From NCBI RefSeq assembly GCF_002873135.1, contig NZ_MCVI01000015.1, positions 77,485-141,484 of the forward strand: a stretch of DNA of 64,000 bases, in the 5' to 3' direction. The position numbers and the translations under genes are program-made. Every line of letters begins with the position of its first letter. The stretch's first letter is position 1. The stretch is from Shewanella sp. 10N.286.48.A6 (lineage in GTDB: Bacteria > Pseudomonadota > Gammaproteobacteria > Enterobacterales > Shewanellaceae). Shown one piece after another: positions 19,336 through 26,939 of the stretch. A model generated the notes under the pieces. It had not been told where the DNA came from, did no database searches, and saw only the letters and a list, made by a program, of their open reading frames with translations.

Positions 19336-20607
19336 GTGGAAATAAATAAAAATCAAGCGGTGATGGCCGTTGCCATTTTGCTATTAACCTTAGTGGTTGG
19401 TGCGACTCAATTAGCCAATGACGGGCTGTTTTTACGCTTGTTATTAGGCCTTAGTTTAGGCTTTGCGTTAGCCAAAGGCGCCATCGGTTTTGCAGGCAGT
19501 ATTAACCGCGCTTACCGCCGCGGCTCTACTCAATTATTGCAAACCCTGATGTTCATGTTTGTGATCACTGCCATCATCAATGCCGGTTTATTGCTTAACG
19601 CTGATAGCCAGCACTATGATTTATGGATTAACCCCATTAATGCAGGGCTATTGATTGGCGGCATCATGTTTGGTGCAGGCATGAGCTTATCCAGCTGCTG
19701 CGCAACGGGGATGATGGTGGAGTTTGTCAGTGATGTGCCAAGAGCGGCAATTACCTTAGTGTTTTTTGGCGCGGGAGTCTTTTTTGGCTTTCCATTACAA
19801 AGCAGCCAAAGCTGGATAACGGATAGCTGGTTTTCATCAGCAAGCTATCAAGGTAAAGGGGTATTTTTACCCGACTTGTTTGCTGGCACGCCGCTAAATG
19901 GTTACTTCATGTCAATTTTAGTGACCATAGTTTTAGCGTTAACCGTGGTGATTATTGCCAAAAAATATGAAAACTATCGCCGCCGTAAAGGCTCATACTT
20001 AGGTGTCGCCGGTGAAATTGAGCGTCAACAGCTTCAATCCCAAAGCGTTAACCGTGATGCAGACACACAGTTCACGTTATTTAGCCGTAAAACATATCAA
20101 AACTGGCTTGCCAGCCTGTGGCAAATGCGCACCACAGCATTAGTTATTGCCGTTATTTTTGGCATCATGATGGCAAGTACTGGCTCAGGCTGGGGCGCAT
20201 CGACCCCCTTTGGTATTTGGTTTGCTAAAGGTTTGATGTTGTTTGGGGTTGAAATGAACACCATTACCGAAATAAGCCAACGACCAGAAGCCATGTTCAG
20301 TACGCCTTTTTTTGAACACGGGGTATCAGTACAAAACTTGGCGATTTTCTTAGGCACGCTCATCGCGGTGTTATTTATGGGTAAATTTAAATTCTCATTT
20401 GCCATAAACCACTCCACAAAACAGCTGGCATTGTTTGCTTTAGGTGGACTGTTAATGGGCTTTGGTACACGCTTTGCTAACGGCTGTAATGTCGGCGCCT
20501 TGTTCACCCCAATTGCTAATTTCTCATTATCTGGTTGGGTATATTTACTGGTACTTGTCATCGGCGCCATTGCAGGTAACCGTTTCCAACAAGCGGTAAT
20601 GAAATAA
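19336..20607 (+). CDS. YeeE/YedE (TsuA-like) family sulfur-compound transporter
   Basis: A polytopic membrane protein of 423 residues with two homologous halves. The family's conserved Cys are visible: C121-C122 in SLSSCCATG and C384 in FANGCNVGALF, followed by the classic FSLSGW turn. Known members such as E. coli YeeE/TsuA import thiosulfate through a relay of Cys residues. No rhodanese or sulfurtransferase gene lies beside it, so the substrate (thiosulfate or another sulfur or selenium species) is unproven. The start is GTG 19336 with a poor ribosome binding site; ATG nine codons later is possible. A strong terminator follows. Confidence 0.85.
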   Translation: MEINKNQAVMAVAILLLTLVVGATQLANDGLFLRLLLGLSLGFALAKGAIGFAGSINRAYRRGSTQLLQTLMFMFVITAIINAGLLLNADSQHYDLWINPINAGLLIGGIMFGAGMSLSSCCATGMMVEFVSDVPRAAITLVFFGAGVFFGFPLQSSQSWITDSWFSSASYQGKGVFLPDLFAGTPLNGYFMSILVTIVLALTVVIIAKKYENYRRRKGSYLGVAGEIERQQLQSQSVNRDADTQFTLFSRKTYQNWLASLWQMRTTALVIAVIFGIMMASTGSGWGASTPFGIWFAKGLMLFGVEMNTITEISQRPEAMFSTPFFEHGVSVQNLAIFLGTLIAVLFMGKFKFSFAINHSTKQLALFALGGLLMGFGTRFANGCNVGALFTPIANFSLSGWVYLLVLVIGAIAGNRFQQAVMK

Positions 20608-20631
20608 GTTACTGATAGACTAGACAGCAAA

Positions 20632-20663
20632 AAGCCCGCTTATCTTTCGATAAGCGGGCTTCG
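20632..20663. terminator. Strong bidirectional terminator (YeeE gene; ancestral rnpB end)
   Basis: A 13-bp perfect stem, AAGCCCGCTTATC / GATAAGCGGGCTT, with loop TTTC. It lies 24 bp after the YeeE gene stop. On the minus strand it sits 10 bp beyond the diverged rnpB-end copy at 20672-20690, where an rnpB terminator would belong. Confidence 0.85.
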
Positions 20664-20671
20664 TACTATTA

Positions 20672-20690
20672 GGTGAGTTGGCCGATAAAC
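20672..20690 (-). repeat. Diverged copy of the rnpB 3' end (probable original attachment site)
   Basis: On the minus strand this reads TTTATCGGCCAACTCACC, close to the end of the present rnpB (CTTATCGGCCAGCTCAACC at 31365-31383). Its GGCCAACTC pairs perfectly with the rnpB 5' strand GAGTTGGCC, whereas the present 3' end has one G-U wobble. A strong terminator follows as it would after a real rnpB. I interpret it as the host's original rnpB end, displaced by integrations. Confidence 0.6.
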
Positions 20691-20733
20691 AAATTATCAG
20701 GTGTCGATGCGGTTGAGGACGTTGGTGGCTGGC

Positions 20734-20778
20734 CCACAAGTATTCCCTGTACTTTTTGGTAATCAGATGTACTTGTGG
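20734..20778. repeat. 9-bp perfect inverted repeat near the ancestral att
   Basis: CCACAAGTA (20734-20742) and TACTTGTGG (20770-20778) form a perfect inverted repeat, with TGTACTT repeated inside. It lies within 100 bp of the rnpB-end copy, so it may be a recombination-protein site. No function is established. Confidence 0.4.
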
Positions 20779-21030
20779 CGACTAGCAAAGGTATCTGCAC
20801 ATTAGGTCACTCATTCACATCCTTGTGACCGTTACATTGGTAAGTCCATTTACAGTACCTGCTGCAAGCAATAAATAACAATGACACTTTGATACTCAAT
20901 AAACGAACCAAATACCAAACCTGCTCAATGAACCCACTATCGATATTTGACCAACTTGTTAACCGACAAGCTTGAACCTTTAGCTGGTATACAATACCCT
21001 CCCCTTAAAATCGCGATTATGTGAGCAATA

Positions 21031-22254
21031 ATGAAAAAAGTATTAGTAATAGGCTATGTATGGCCAGAGCCGAATTCATCGGCGGCGGGCACACACATGA
21101 TGTCGTTATTGAGGCTTTACAAGCAGCAAGGTTGGATTGTTGAGTTCGCTACTCCAGCTCAGCCATCGGATCATATGATTGATTTGAGTCTTGAAGGGAT
21201 CTCCAGCAAAAATATCGCCCTTAATTGTGACAGTTTCGATGTCTATATCTCACAATATCAGCCTGATATCGTCATGTTTGACCGCTTTATGATGGAGGAG
21301 CAGTTTGGCTGGCGCGTCGATAAAAACTGTCCTGACGCACTGAAAATTCTCGATACTGAAGACCTGCAATGTTTGCGTAATGCCCGTCATCAAGCAGTTA
21401 AAAGTGAGCGAACACTCACACAAGCTGATCTGTTCAGTGACATCGCTAAGCGTGAAATTGCTGCTATTCTTCGCTGTGATATTTCACTCATCATCTCTAG
21501 TTTTGAGATGGCGCTATTACAAAGCCAGTTTAAAATCGATTCAAGCTTACTGCACCATTTGCCGTTTATGGTCGACCTTGATAAGTGCCCCACGCAAACA
21601 AAAGCCTTCGCTGACCGCCAGCACTTTATGACCATAGGCAACTTTCGCCATGCGCCAAACTGGGATGCGGTGTTGTACCTGCAAAAAATCTGGCCGTTAA
21701 TTCGAAAGCAACTGCCACAGGCTGAGCTGCATATTTATGGGTCTTATCCACCACCAAAAGCCACGGCGCTGAATAACCCCAAAACGGGCTTGTTAATCAA
21801 GGGCTGGGCTGAAGATGCCTATGCCGTCATGGAGCAATCCAGGGTTTGCTTAGCGCCAATACGATTTGGCGCCGGGATTAAAGGCAAGTTACTTGATGCC
21901 ATGATCATGCAAACCCCAAGTGTCACCACATCGGTTGGCAGTGAAGGCATGGTAGAAGATGAACCATGGCCGGGAGTCATCAATGACGATATGGCTGCCT
22001 TTGCCCAAGCTGCGGTGGATTTGTATCGTGATGAATCACGTTGGCTGGAAGCGCAAAGCCATGCCAGCAACCTGTTATCGGCGCGATATGATGGCCAAAC
22101 TCTGGGACGAAAGTGGATGGAGAAGTTAACTCAGACGCTTGAAAATATTGATCAACATAGACTCAATAACTTCACTGGCGCCATGATGAAGCACCACTCC
22201 ATGGCGAGCACGAAATATATGTCCCAATGGATAGCGGCTAAAAACGCTAAATGA
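21031..22254 (+). CDS. GT4-type glycosyltransferase
   Basis: A 407-residue soluble glycosyltransferase with two Rossmann-like halves (GT-B fold). The N-terminus (VLVIGYVWPEPNSSAAGTHMMSLL) is a glycosyltransferase nucleotide-sugar acceptor-domain start. The C-terminal half has GNFRHAPNWDAV and APIRFGAGIKGKLLDAM, matching the GT4 donor-site region; the usual E-x7-E is partly altered. It is predicted to transfer a sugar in surface polysaccharide or protein glycosylation; donor and acceptor unknown. It stands alone, lying between two copies of the rnpB end, and may have arrived with an integration. Base composition resembles the host genes rather than the AT-rich operon to its right. Confidence 0.8.
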   Translation: MKKVLVIGYVWPEPNSSAAGTHMMSLLRLYKQQGWIVEFATPAQPSDHMIDLSLEGISSKNIALNCDSFDVYISQYQPDIVMFDRFMMEEQFGWRVDKNCPDALKILDTEDLQCLRNARHQAVKSERTLTQADLFSDIAKREIAAILRCDISLIISSFEMALLQSQFKIDSSLLHHLPFMVDLDKCPTQTKAFADRQHFMTIGNFRHAPNWDAVLYLQKIWPLIRKQLPQAELHIYGSYPPPKATALNNPKTGLLIKGWAEDAYAVMEQSRVCLAPIRFGAGIKGKLLDAMIMQTPSVTTSVGSEGMVEDEPWPGVINDDMAAFAQAAVDLYRDESRWLEAQSHASNLLSARYDGQTLGRKWMEKLTQTLENIDQHRLNNFTGAMMKHHSMASTKYMSQWIAAKNAK

Positions 22255-22260
22255 TATCAG

Positions 22261-22306
22261 TGCTAACACTCTTGAAAAACACTCTTGAAATGCGCTCTTG
22301 AAATAC
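22261..22306 (+). repeat. Three imperfect tandem copies of a CTCTTGAAA unit
   Basis: CACTCTTGAAA, CACTCTTGAAA and CGCTCTTGAAA occur in a row just after the glycosyltransferase stop codon. It is probably a local slippage product. Confidence 0.5.
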
Positions 22307-22619
22307 ACTGGGCTCTGCAGGCTATTCTGCAGAGTTCACTTTCAGTTTTAAATCAGCAGTTTTAAATCGACAATTTCGAATCGATAATTCCGAAAGAACA
22401 AACCCCTAAAGGTCTAAATCTCTATAGCCTTAAACCTCTACAGCCCTAGCTCTGTCAATCCAGGATGGTCATCGGGTCTGCGCCCTAGCGGCCAGTGAAA
22501 GCAGTTAGGAGTATTATCCACTTGTAATCAGAATCTTCTTTGTTGCTCCAGAAGTTCACTATTGATCAGTCAGCTAGAAGCTATAAGGGATCTTGTGTGT
22601 CACAGGTTGTGACCCACTT

Positions 22620-22638
22620 TGTAGCAAAAGTTGTAGCA
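22620..22638. repeat. TGTAGCA direct repeat, 12-bp period
   Basis: TGTAGCA at 22620-22626 and again at 22632-22638, 52 bp from the 22690 att copy. The intact element has TGTACCA twice with the same 12-bp period (31296-31302, 31308-31314), 51 bp from its att. They are likely integrase arm-type sites or promoter elements. Confidence 0.5.
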
Positions 22639-22651
22639 CAGGCAGAAACAT

Positions 22652-22682
22652 AAAAGGCCTCACATTGCTGTGAGGCCTTCTA
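22652..22682 (-). terminator. Terminator following the 22690 att copy
   Basis: An 11-bp perfect stem, AAGGCCTCACA / TGTGAGGCCTT, with loop TTGC and a T-run on the minus strand. Read on the minus strand it comes directly after the rnpB 3'-end copy, so it would have ended rnpB transcripts before the present island inserted. Confidence 0.75.
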
Positions 22683-22689
22683 ATAGAAT

Positions 22690-22708
22690 GGTTGAGCTGG
22701 CCGATAAG
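22690..22708. repeat. Attachment-site direct repeat, left end of the rnpB island
   Basis: The 19 bases GGTTGAGCTGGCCGATAAG are identical to 31365-31383, the 3' end of rnpB (minus strand). Flanks differ on both sides, as expected of att sites produced by tyrosine-integrase insertion. Confidence 0.85.
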
Positions 22709-22837
22709 TCAACTCAAGAAGAACATGTAACGTCATGTTTTATTGAATATTTAACACCATGAACTTTATCTATTTAGAACAGAATATATCTAATTAAGCG
22801 ACCAAATATATAAGGTGCTAGCCCTAATAACTAAATA

Positions 22838-24658
22838 TTAAACAACCAACTTTGCTTCAGTTGCTAATAAATGCATAAAATCATCTGTAGATTTAATTTT
22901 TAAGTCAATCTTCATGAAATCTGCCATATTAAATACAGCCTCATTAGGGTTATCACCATCAACAATAGATTTGTTCAAGTTTTCAGATAAAGACTTGAAA
23001 CGTAACCTATCTTTGGCTAGCTTTTCTATGGAAGCAGTTTCAAAAGCATCTGTGTTTTCTTTAATTTGTTTTATGCGCATCTCAAAAATTTCTTTAACTC
23101 TTTTAGTCCGCATTTCACTTTTGGCTCCAAACAGATCGGCCTGGTCAAGTATCCATACAACAATTGTGGATGCTATACCAGTAAACATAATCATTGTTGC
23201 TTCTGATAAAACATCTCCCATAGGAAGCTTGTTAATAAAACCTAGCACAGTTTCTTCAAATGCAAACCCTATATACGTAATAACTGTTGTTGCTAATAGC
23301 TTCGTTATCGCGTCTGCCTTCTGTGCTGAAGATGAAGCACCAAGTAATATTTTAATGGCTTGAACGATAGCACTAAAGCCTTCAACGATTATTTTTAGTG
23401 CTTTTTTCAGTATTCCAAAAAACATGTCTACGATTGCATTTAATAAGTACCTAACGAAATTTTTAAGTGCATCAGTAAGTGCTCCTAATCCAACGTTCGC
23501 AATATTTTCCATTACATATTTACTTGCACGTTTTAGCCTAAACGAAAATGCTGATAATTTCGAAGTTGCATCAGTCCCGTGAAGAATACCATTTTGAAAC
23601 ATATCTTTGAATTCAAAAACTATTGGTTTCAAAATGAGAATCAACAATTCTCCAAGACCTTTATCTTTTAATTCACCCACAGCTTGTTTTTGTGCATCTT
23701 GAGCTACGCCTTTGATTGCCTTAGTATCTTTTGTTATATTTTTAACAACAGTTTTATTAAGGTGCTTCTCAACCGCATTTTTAGCTTCATCTTCTCGTAT
23801 AATTGCTTTATTAAAAGTAGCTTCATTTACATGTTTTTCTATACTATTTAACGTTTCTTGCTCTTGTTTAGTTAACTGGGTTTTATTTCTTAAATTATCT
23901 CGCTTAGCCTTCAATTCAGACCATGACTGACCAGACTTTATTTTATTAACTTTCTCACTAATAATATCAAAGTTAGCACCTTGGTTGGTTGCCGCTTTGA
24001 TATCGTCCTTTGTGATGCCTTTACTTCCGCTATAATCCTCAAAAGCTTTTGCTAATGGGATGTTGTGATCATTGTTTGCACTCGACGTGGTCGTTTTTTT
24101 ACCATTTTCTCTTTGGCTTTTATTATAGTCGCTACCAGTTCTTCTAAGTCTTTTACGTGAACCATCCTCATTGACTTCTAGCTCGCTATAAACAGATTTT
24201 TTTTCACTAAAATACTCATCAGTATAATTATTCTTTAAAGTACTATCTTCAATATCATCACGAACATACTTTCCTTTATCATCAATATTCGACTCAGTAT
24301 TTTGATCTAATTGCTGTTTGTCGAGTATGGCATCTTCATGATCCTTTTTTTTTGATGCATAAGTAAAAGCATTTACATCATTTACCAAGCGGCTAGCCGT
24401 TATACCTCTCTGTTTGAGACCTAATTTTTTGACTCCAACTAGGCCATCACAGATATTTAATATAAGAGGGGTCAATAAATTTTCTGAAGAATTGAATTCG
24501 TCCCTTATTTCCTCTAAAACATCTATTGAAGCTTTCTGGTCATGCAGCTCCATATCAATTAAAACTTTACTCGCCTGTAAAGGTGATGCTGCAGTTAATT
24601 TTTTAACAATGTCTTCGGCGGTTAAAATTGGTTGGTTAAACTTAGCTTTATCAGACAT
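22838..24658 (-). CDS. Unknown 606-aa membrane protein, last gene of the WYL-TerB operon
   Basis: I do not recognise this protein. Residues 1-330 are hydrophilic: a helical N-terminal part (~10-100), a charged low-complexity linker (~100-200), and a long helical, coiled-coil-like stretch (~215-330). Hydrophobic segments follow at about 336-350, 402-416, 422-440, 453-468 and 485-508. The last is followed by DQADLFGAKSEMRTKR and a basic helical tail, so the C-terminal half is membrane-embedded. There is no ATPase, nuclease, protease or TIR motif. The start has a strong AAGGAG. It is 9 bp after the 308-aa gene. In context it is a plausible membrane effector of the operon, but function is unknown. 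Confidence 0.85.
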   Translation of the reverse strand: MSDKAKFNQPILTAEDIVKKLTAASPLQASKVLIDMELHDQKASIDVLEEIRDEFNSSENLLTPLILNICDGLVGVKKLGLKQRGITASRLVNDVNAFTYASKKKDHEDAILDKQQLDQNTESNIDDKGKYVRDDIEDSTLKNNYTDEYFSEKKSVYSELEVNEDGSRKRLRRTGSDYNKSQRENGKKTTTSSANNDHNIPLAKAFEDYSGSKGITKDDIKAATNQGANFDIISEKVNKIKSGQSWSELKAKRDNLRNKTQLTKQEQETLNSIEKHVNEATFNKAIIREDEAKNAVEKHLNKTVVKNITKDTKAIKGVAQDAQKQAVGELKDKGLGELLILILKPIVFEFKDMFQNGILHGTDATSKLSAFSFRLKRASKYVMENIANVGLGALTDALKNFVRYLLNAIVDMFFGILKKALKIIVEGFSAIVQAIKILLGASSSAQKADAITKLLATTVITYIGFAFEETVLGFINKLPMGDVLSEATMIMFTGIASTIVVWILDQADLFGAKSEMRTKRVKEIFEMRIKQIKENTDAFETASIEKLAKDRLRFKSLSENLNKSIVDGDNPNEAVFNMADFMKIDLKIKSTDDFMHLLATEAKLVV

Positions 24659-24667
24659 ACAATCTCC

Positions 24668-25594
24668 TTAAGCAACTTTTTGCGCTAAATAATTAACTTT
24701 AATGCTTAATGATTCTGCTAGACTTTCATCTTTATCGATTACTTCACCATTCTCAGATAAATATCCCAGAGTAGCCATTTGCTTTAAAACAATCGAAAGA
24801 TTAAATAAGGCATGAAATTCTTCAATATGTACTATTGGAATTAGTTTAAAATCCAAGTTATGTGAAAATATATTTTCAGAGTTGGCCATTTGTTTAAAAC
24901 GTTGTGTTTGAATGCCATATTCAAATCTATTTAATAGTGCTTCATAGTTTCTAATTAAAGATCCAAAATAACCTATGACGTTATCTACTGATTCAGAGAT
25001 AACCTGCAGCTTTTTACTTTGAGATTCTAGCTTCGTTATTTCTTCATAAACCCTGACCTCTTCCTGCTTTACTTTTTCTAACGATTCTTTAGCTTTCTTT
25101 CGAGAAAAAATACCCAAGGTAAAAATCATGGCTGCAGTATCGATGAAAGTCATTTTATTAAAGTCGATAAGTATCAAGTCTTTTTTAGAGCTAACACCGG
25201 ATGTATCTTTTACGTCCAAAATTGAATCATCAAATAACTCACCAAAAGGTTGCCCTTTCACTGTCACATTCTTCAATCTACTTGATACATTAATAAAACG
25301 CTTAAAGTGATGGTTATAAATATCAGTTTTGAAGCTATTGATTTTACTAACCTTATCTTCAATATCATCACCGATACCTTTCACCGCAGCCTGATATTTA
25401 CTCCTAGCCTTATCATATCTTTCATTTATTTCAGCAAGAAGGGCTTCAGCTTCATCTGTGTAGTTTTTTCCTGTAAATGCATTCCATACTTTTGTACAAA
25501 CTGTTTTCACTTTATCTACACATTCACTAACTAGCTTTTTACCACTATTCCAAACCTTGCTACAGCCACTTTTAAAGCTACTCCATAATCCCAT
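24668..25594 (-). CDS. Unknown 308-aa protein with cationic amphipathic N-terminus
   Basis: Unrecognised. The first 45 residues contain a repeated motif, CSKVWN (11-16) and CTKVWN (33-38), with spaced Lys and Cys (C11, C25, C33), and could form an amphipathic membrane-binding helix. Residues 45-110 are helical and charged. A hydrophobic stretch (FIDTAAMIFTLGIF, ~150-163) is followed by RKK and a coiled coil (~165-235), then a helical C-terminal part. The start has a near-perfect AAGGAG and lies 3 bp after the TerB-like gene, so translation is probably coupled. It is not a classical holin or toxin. A membrane-associated partner of the 606-aa protein is the simplest reading. Confidence 0.85.
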   Translation of the reverse strand: MGLWSSFKSGCSKVWNSGKKLVSECVDKVKTVCTKVWNAFTGKNYTDEAEALLAEINERYDKARSKYQAAVKGIGDDIEDKVSKINSFKTDIYNHHFKRFINVSSRLKNVTVKGQPFGELFDDSILDVKDTSGVSSKKDLILIDFNKMTFIDTAAMIFTLGIFSRKKAKESLEKVKQEEVRVYEEITKLESQSKKLQVISESVDNVIGYFGSLIRNYEALLNRFEYGIQTQRFKQMANSENIFSHNLDFKLIPIVHIEEFHALFNLSIVLKQMATLGYLSENGEVIDKDESLAESLSIKVNYLAQKVA

Positions 25595-25597
25595 GAC

Positions 25598-26002
25598 TTA
25601 CTCCTTATTGATTAATTGCTGGCCTTCTAAATACAGGTCATTCATAGCCAAGACCCAACGGTGGATCTTTTTCATTTCGTATTCCTCAAACCCCATAGCT
25701 GCTGACAGTTTACTCATGAAGTTTGACTCTTCTTCACATACATCACCATCAGCCAATAAAATGCCAAACAACTCTAACAAAACAATCCTTTTATTTTTGT
25801 TAGATGATTTAGAAATAACTTTAGTAACACCTTCAATATTTTGTTGCTTTGAAAGCTCGTAAGACGGCAATTCACATTCATGCATAAACGATTGAAAAAC
25901 TTCCAACTCTTCGTCTTTATGAGTACCATTTAATCCCATAGAAAAATGAGCTAACTCTAAAAAATTTTTCTTTTCACCAATATTTAATTCACTTAGATAC
26001 AT
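25598..26002 (-). CDS. TerB-like protein
   Basis: A 134-residue all-helical soluble protein. The stretch LLELFGILLADGDVCEEESNFMSKLSAAMGF (shown here in part: LLADGDVCEEESNF, 82-95) is the signature of the TerB/DjlA-like helical domain, with acidic D85, D87 and E90-92 as possible metal ligands. TerB domains occur in tellurite-resistance, phage-resistance and membrane-stress gene clusters and often act as adaptors near the membrane. No other ter gene (terC, terD, terZ) is nearby. The start has AAGGAAG. Confidence 0.7.
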   Translation of the reverse strand: MYLSELNIGEKKNFLELAHFSMGLNGTHKDEELEVFQSFMHECELPSYELSKQQNIEGVTKVISKSSNKNKRIVLLELFGILLADGDVCEEESNFMSKLSAAMGFEEYEMKKIHRWVLAMNDLYLEGQQLINKE

Positions 26003-26013
26003 CTTTTACTTCC

Positions 26014-26922
26014 TTAATATGCTTTAACTGTTGGCTTTTGACCTTTACCACTTTCATCAAATGAAAATTCTGTGCGTTGATTAATTTCACCTGCTTCATC
26101 GTATAAATATTCGAATACGATTTGTTCTTGACCATTGAATTCAAGACCTTTCTCTGGATTGCCATCTGCGCTATAGAACATTTGATATTTCAGCTGTTCA
26201 TTTGCAAATGTATCGCTACTGCGCTTAACGCCATTTTCATAATAAACCTGAGTTACTTGACCTGAATGTTTGTCAGTTATTTTTAATACTTTACAGTTAC
26301 CAAGTTGTTTAGTGAACTCTTCGGTATCAACAGTAAGCTCAGTATGTTTACCAAGCTCATTTGTGATTTCGATAGTATTTTCTATTCTTAATGTGTGTAT
26401 TGACTTTGTTAACTGCTCAAAATTAGAAAGCTGTTCTTGCTTATGTGAAAATGCTAACGTTTTTTGTGATTTTTCAATTTCATTAATTGAATTGTTAATT
26501 GTATTAGTTGATATTTTTTGATTTTCTAGAAGTGCGGATGATGAATTAGTTAATAGAGACAAAATACTTTCATTTTGTGCTTTAGAGTTTTCTTTAAAGG
26601 TGGAAAGAGTTAAAACCACGCTCTTAAGTTCTGCTTGAACTTGAGAATAACACCCAATTATATTTTCTTCAGTTTTAGATAAACTACTTGAAATATCTTT
26701 ATTGATTGCCAAAACAGCGGTGTTAATAGCTTTAGTTCCTTGCTCAACGGTTACTTTTAGCTCTGCAGTTTCTTTCGCATTTTTGATGTTCGAAGCTTTT
26801 GTTTGTTCATCCAATTTACTTTGTAAGTTACTAACTTTTGATTTTAAAAACACAGTTGTAATCAAATTAATAACACCAACTAATGATACTGCGATGATTA
26901 CGTGTAGTAGGTTGATTTCCAT
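26014..26922 (-). CDS. Membrane-anchored coiled-coil protein with YwqK/MORN-like C-terminus
   Basis: A 302-residue protein with an N-terminal transmembrane helix (~5-26, LLHVIIAVSLVGVINLITTVF) and a long coiled coil (~28-190) rich in Gln, Ser, Lys and Glu. A C-terminal domain (~200-302) has successive YYENG, FYSADGN and YLYDEAGE units, which resemble the short beta repeats of YwqK/MORN-like proteins. The layout recalls membrane-tethered coiled-coil proteins, but no known domain such as the RmuC nuclease was identified. It is the second gene of the operon, 17 bp after the WYL regulator. Role unknown; a scaffold or sensor is possible. Confidence 0.8.
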   Translation of the reverse strand: MEINLLHVIIAVSLVGVINLITTVFLKSKVSNLQSKLDEQTKASNIKNAKETAELKVTVEQGTKAINTAVLAINKDISSSLSKTEENIIGCYSQVQAELKSVVLTLSTFKENSKAQNESILSLLTNSSSALLENQKISTNTINNSINEIEKSQKTLAFSHKQEQLSNFEQLTKSIHTLRIENTIEITNELGKHTELTVDTEEFTKQLGNCKVLKITDKHSGQVTQVYYENGVKRSSDTFANEQLKYQMFYSADGNPEKGLEFNGQEQIVFEYLYDEAGEINQRTEFSFDESGKGQKPTVKAY

Positions 26923-26939
26923 ATATTTCTCTTTGTTTT

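Larger units (their letters stand above)
20672..22708. mobile_element. Possible older integrated segment between two rnpB-end copies
   Basis: This 2-kb segment lies between the diverged rnpB end (20672-20690) and the exact att copy (22690-22708). It holds a glycosyltransferase gene but no integrase. Its right end has a 12-bp-period direct repeat TGTAGCA (22620-22626 and 22632-22638), placed as near its att as the TGTACCA repeat is in the intact element next door. This suggests a related element that lost its integrase. The glycosyltransferase has host-like base composition, so it could be older cargo or displaced host DNA. Confidence 0.45.

Noticed and set aside
22914..23363. 149-codon plus-strand ORF in the island
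   Set aside because: It is antisense to the 606-aa membrane protein gene, with no ribosome binding site or recognisable domain.
25598..26002. Assignment of the operon to the Shango defence system because of the TerB-like gene
   Set aside because: Shango needs an ATPase and a helicase partner; none is encoded here.
25598..26002. Classical tellurite-resistance ter operon
   Set aside because: No terC, terD, terE or terZ gene is adjacent and the partners are unrelated.
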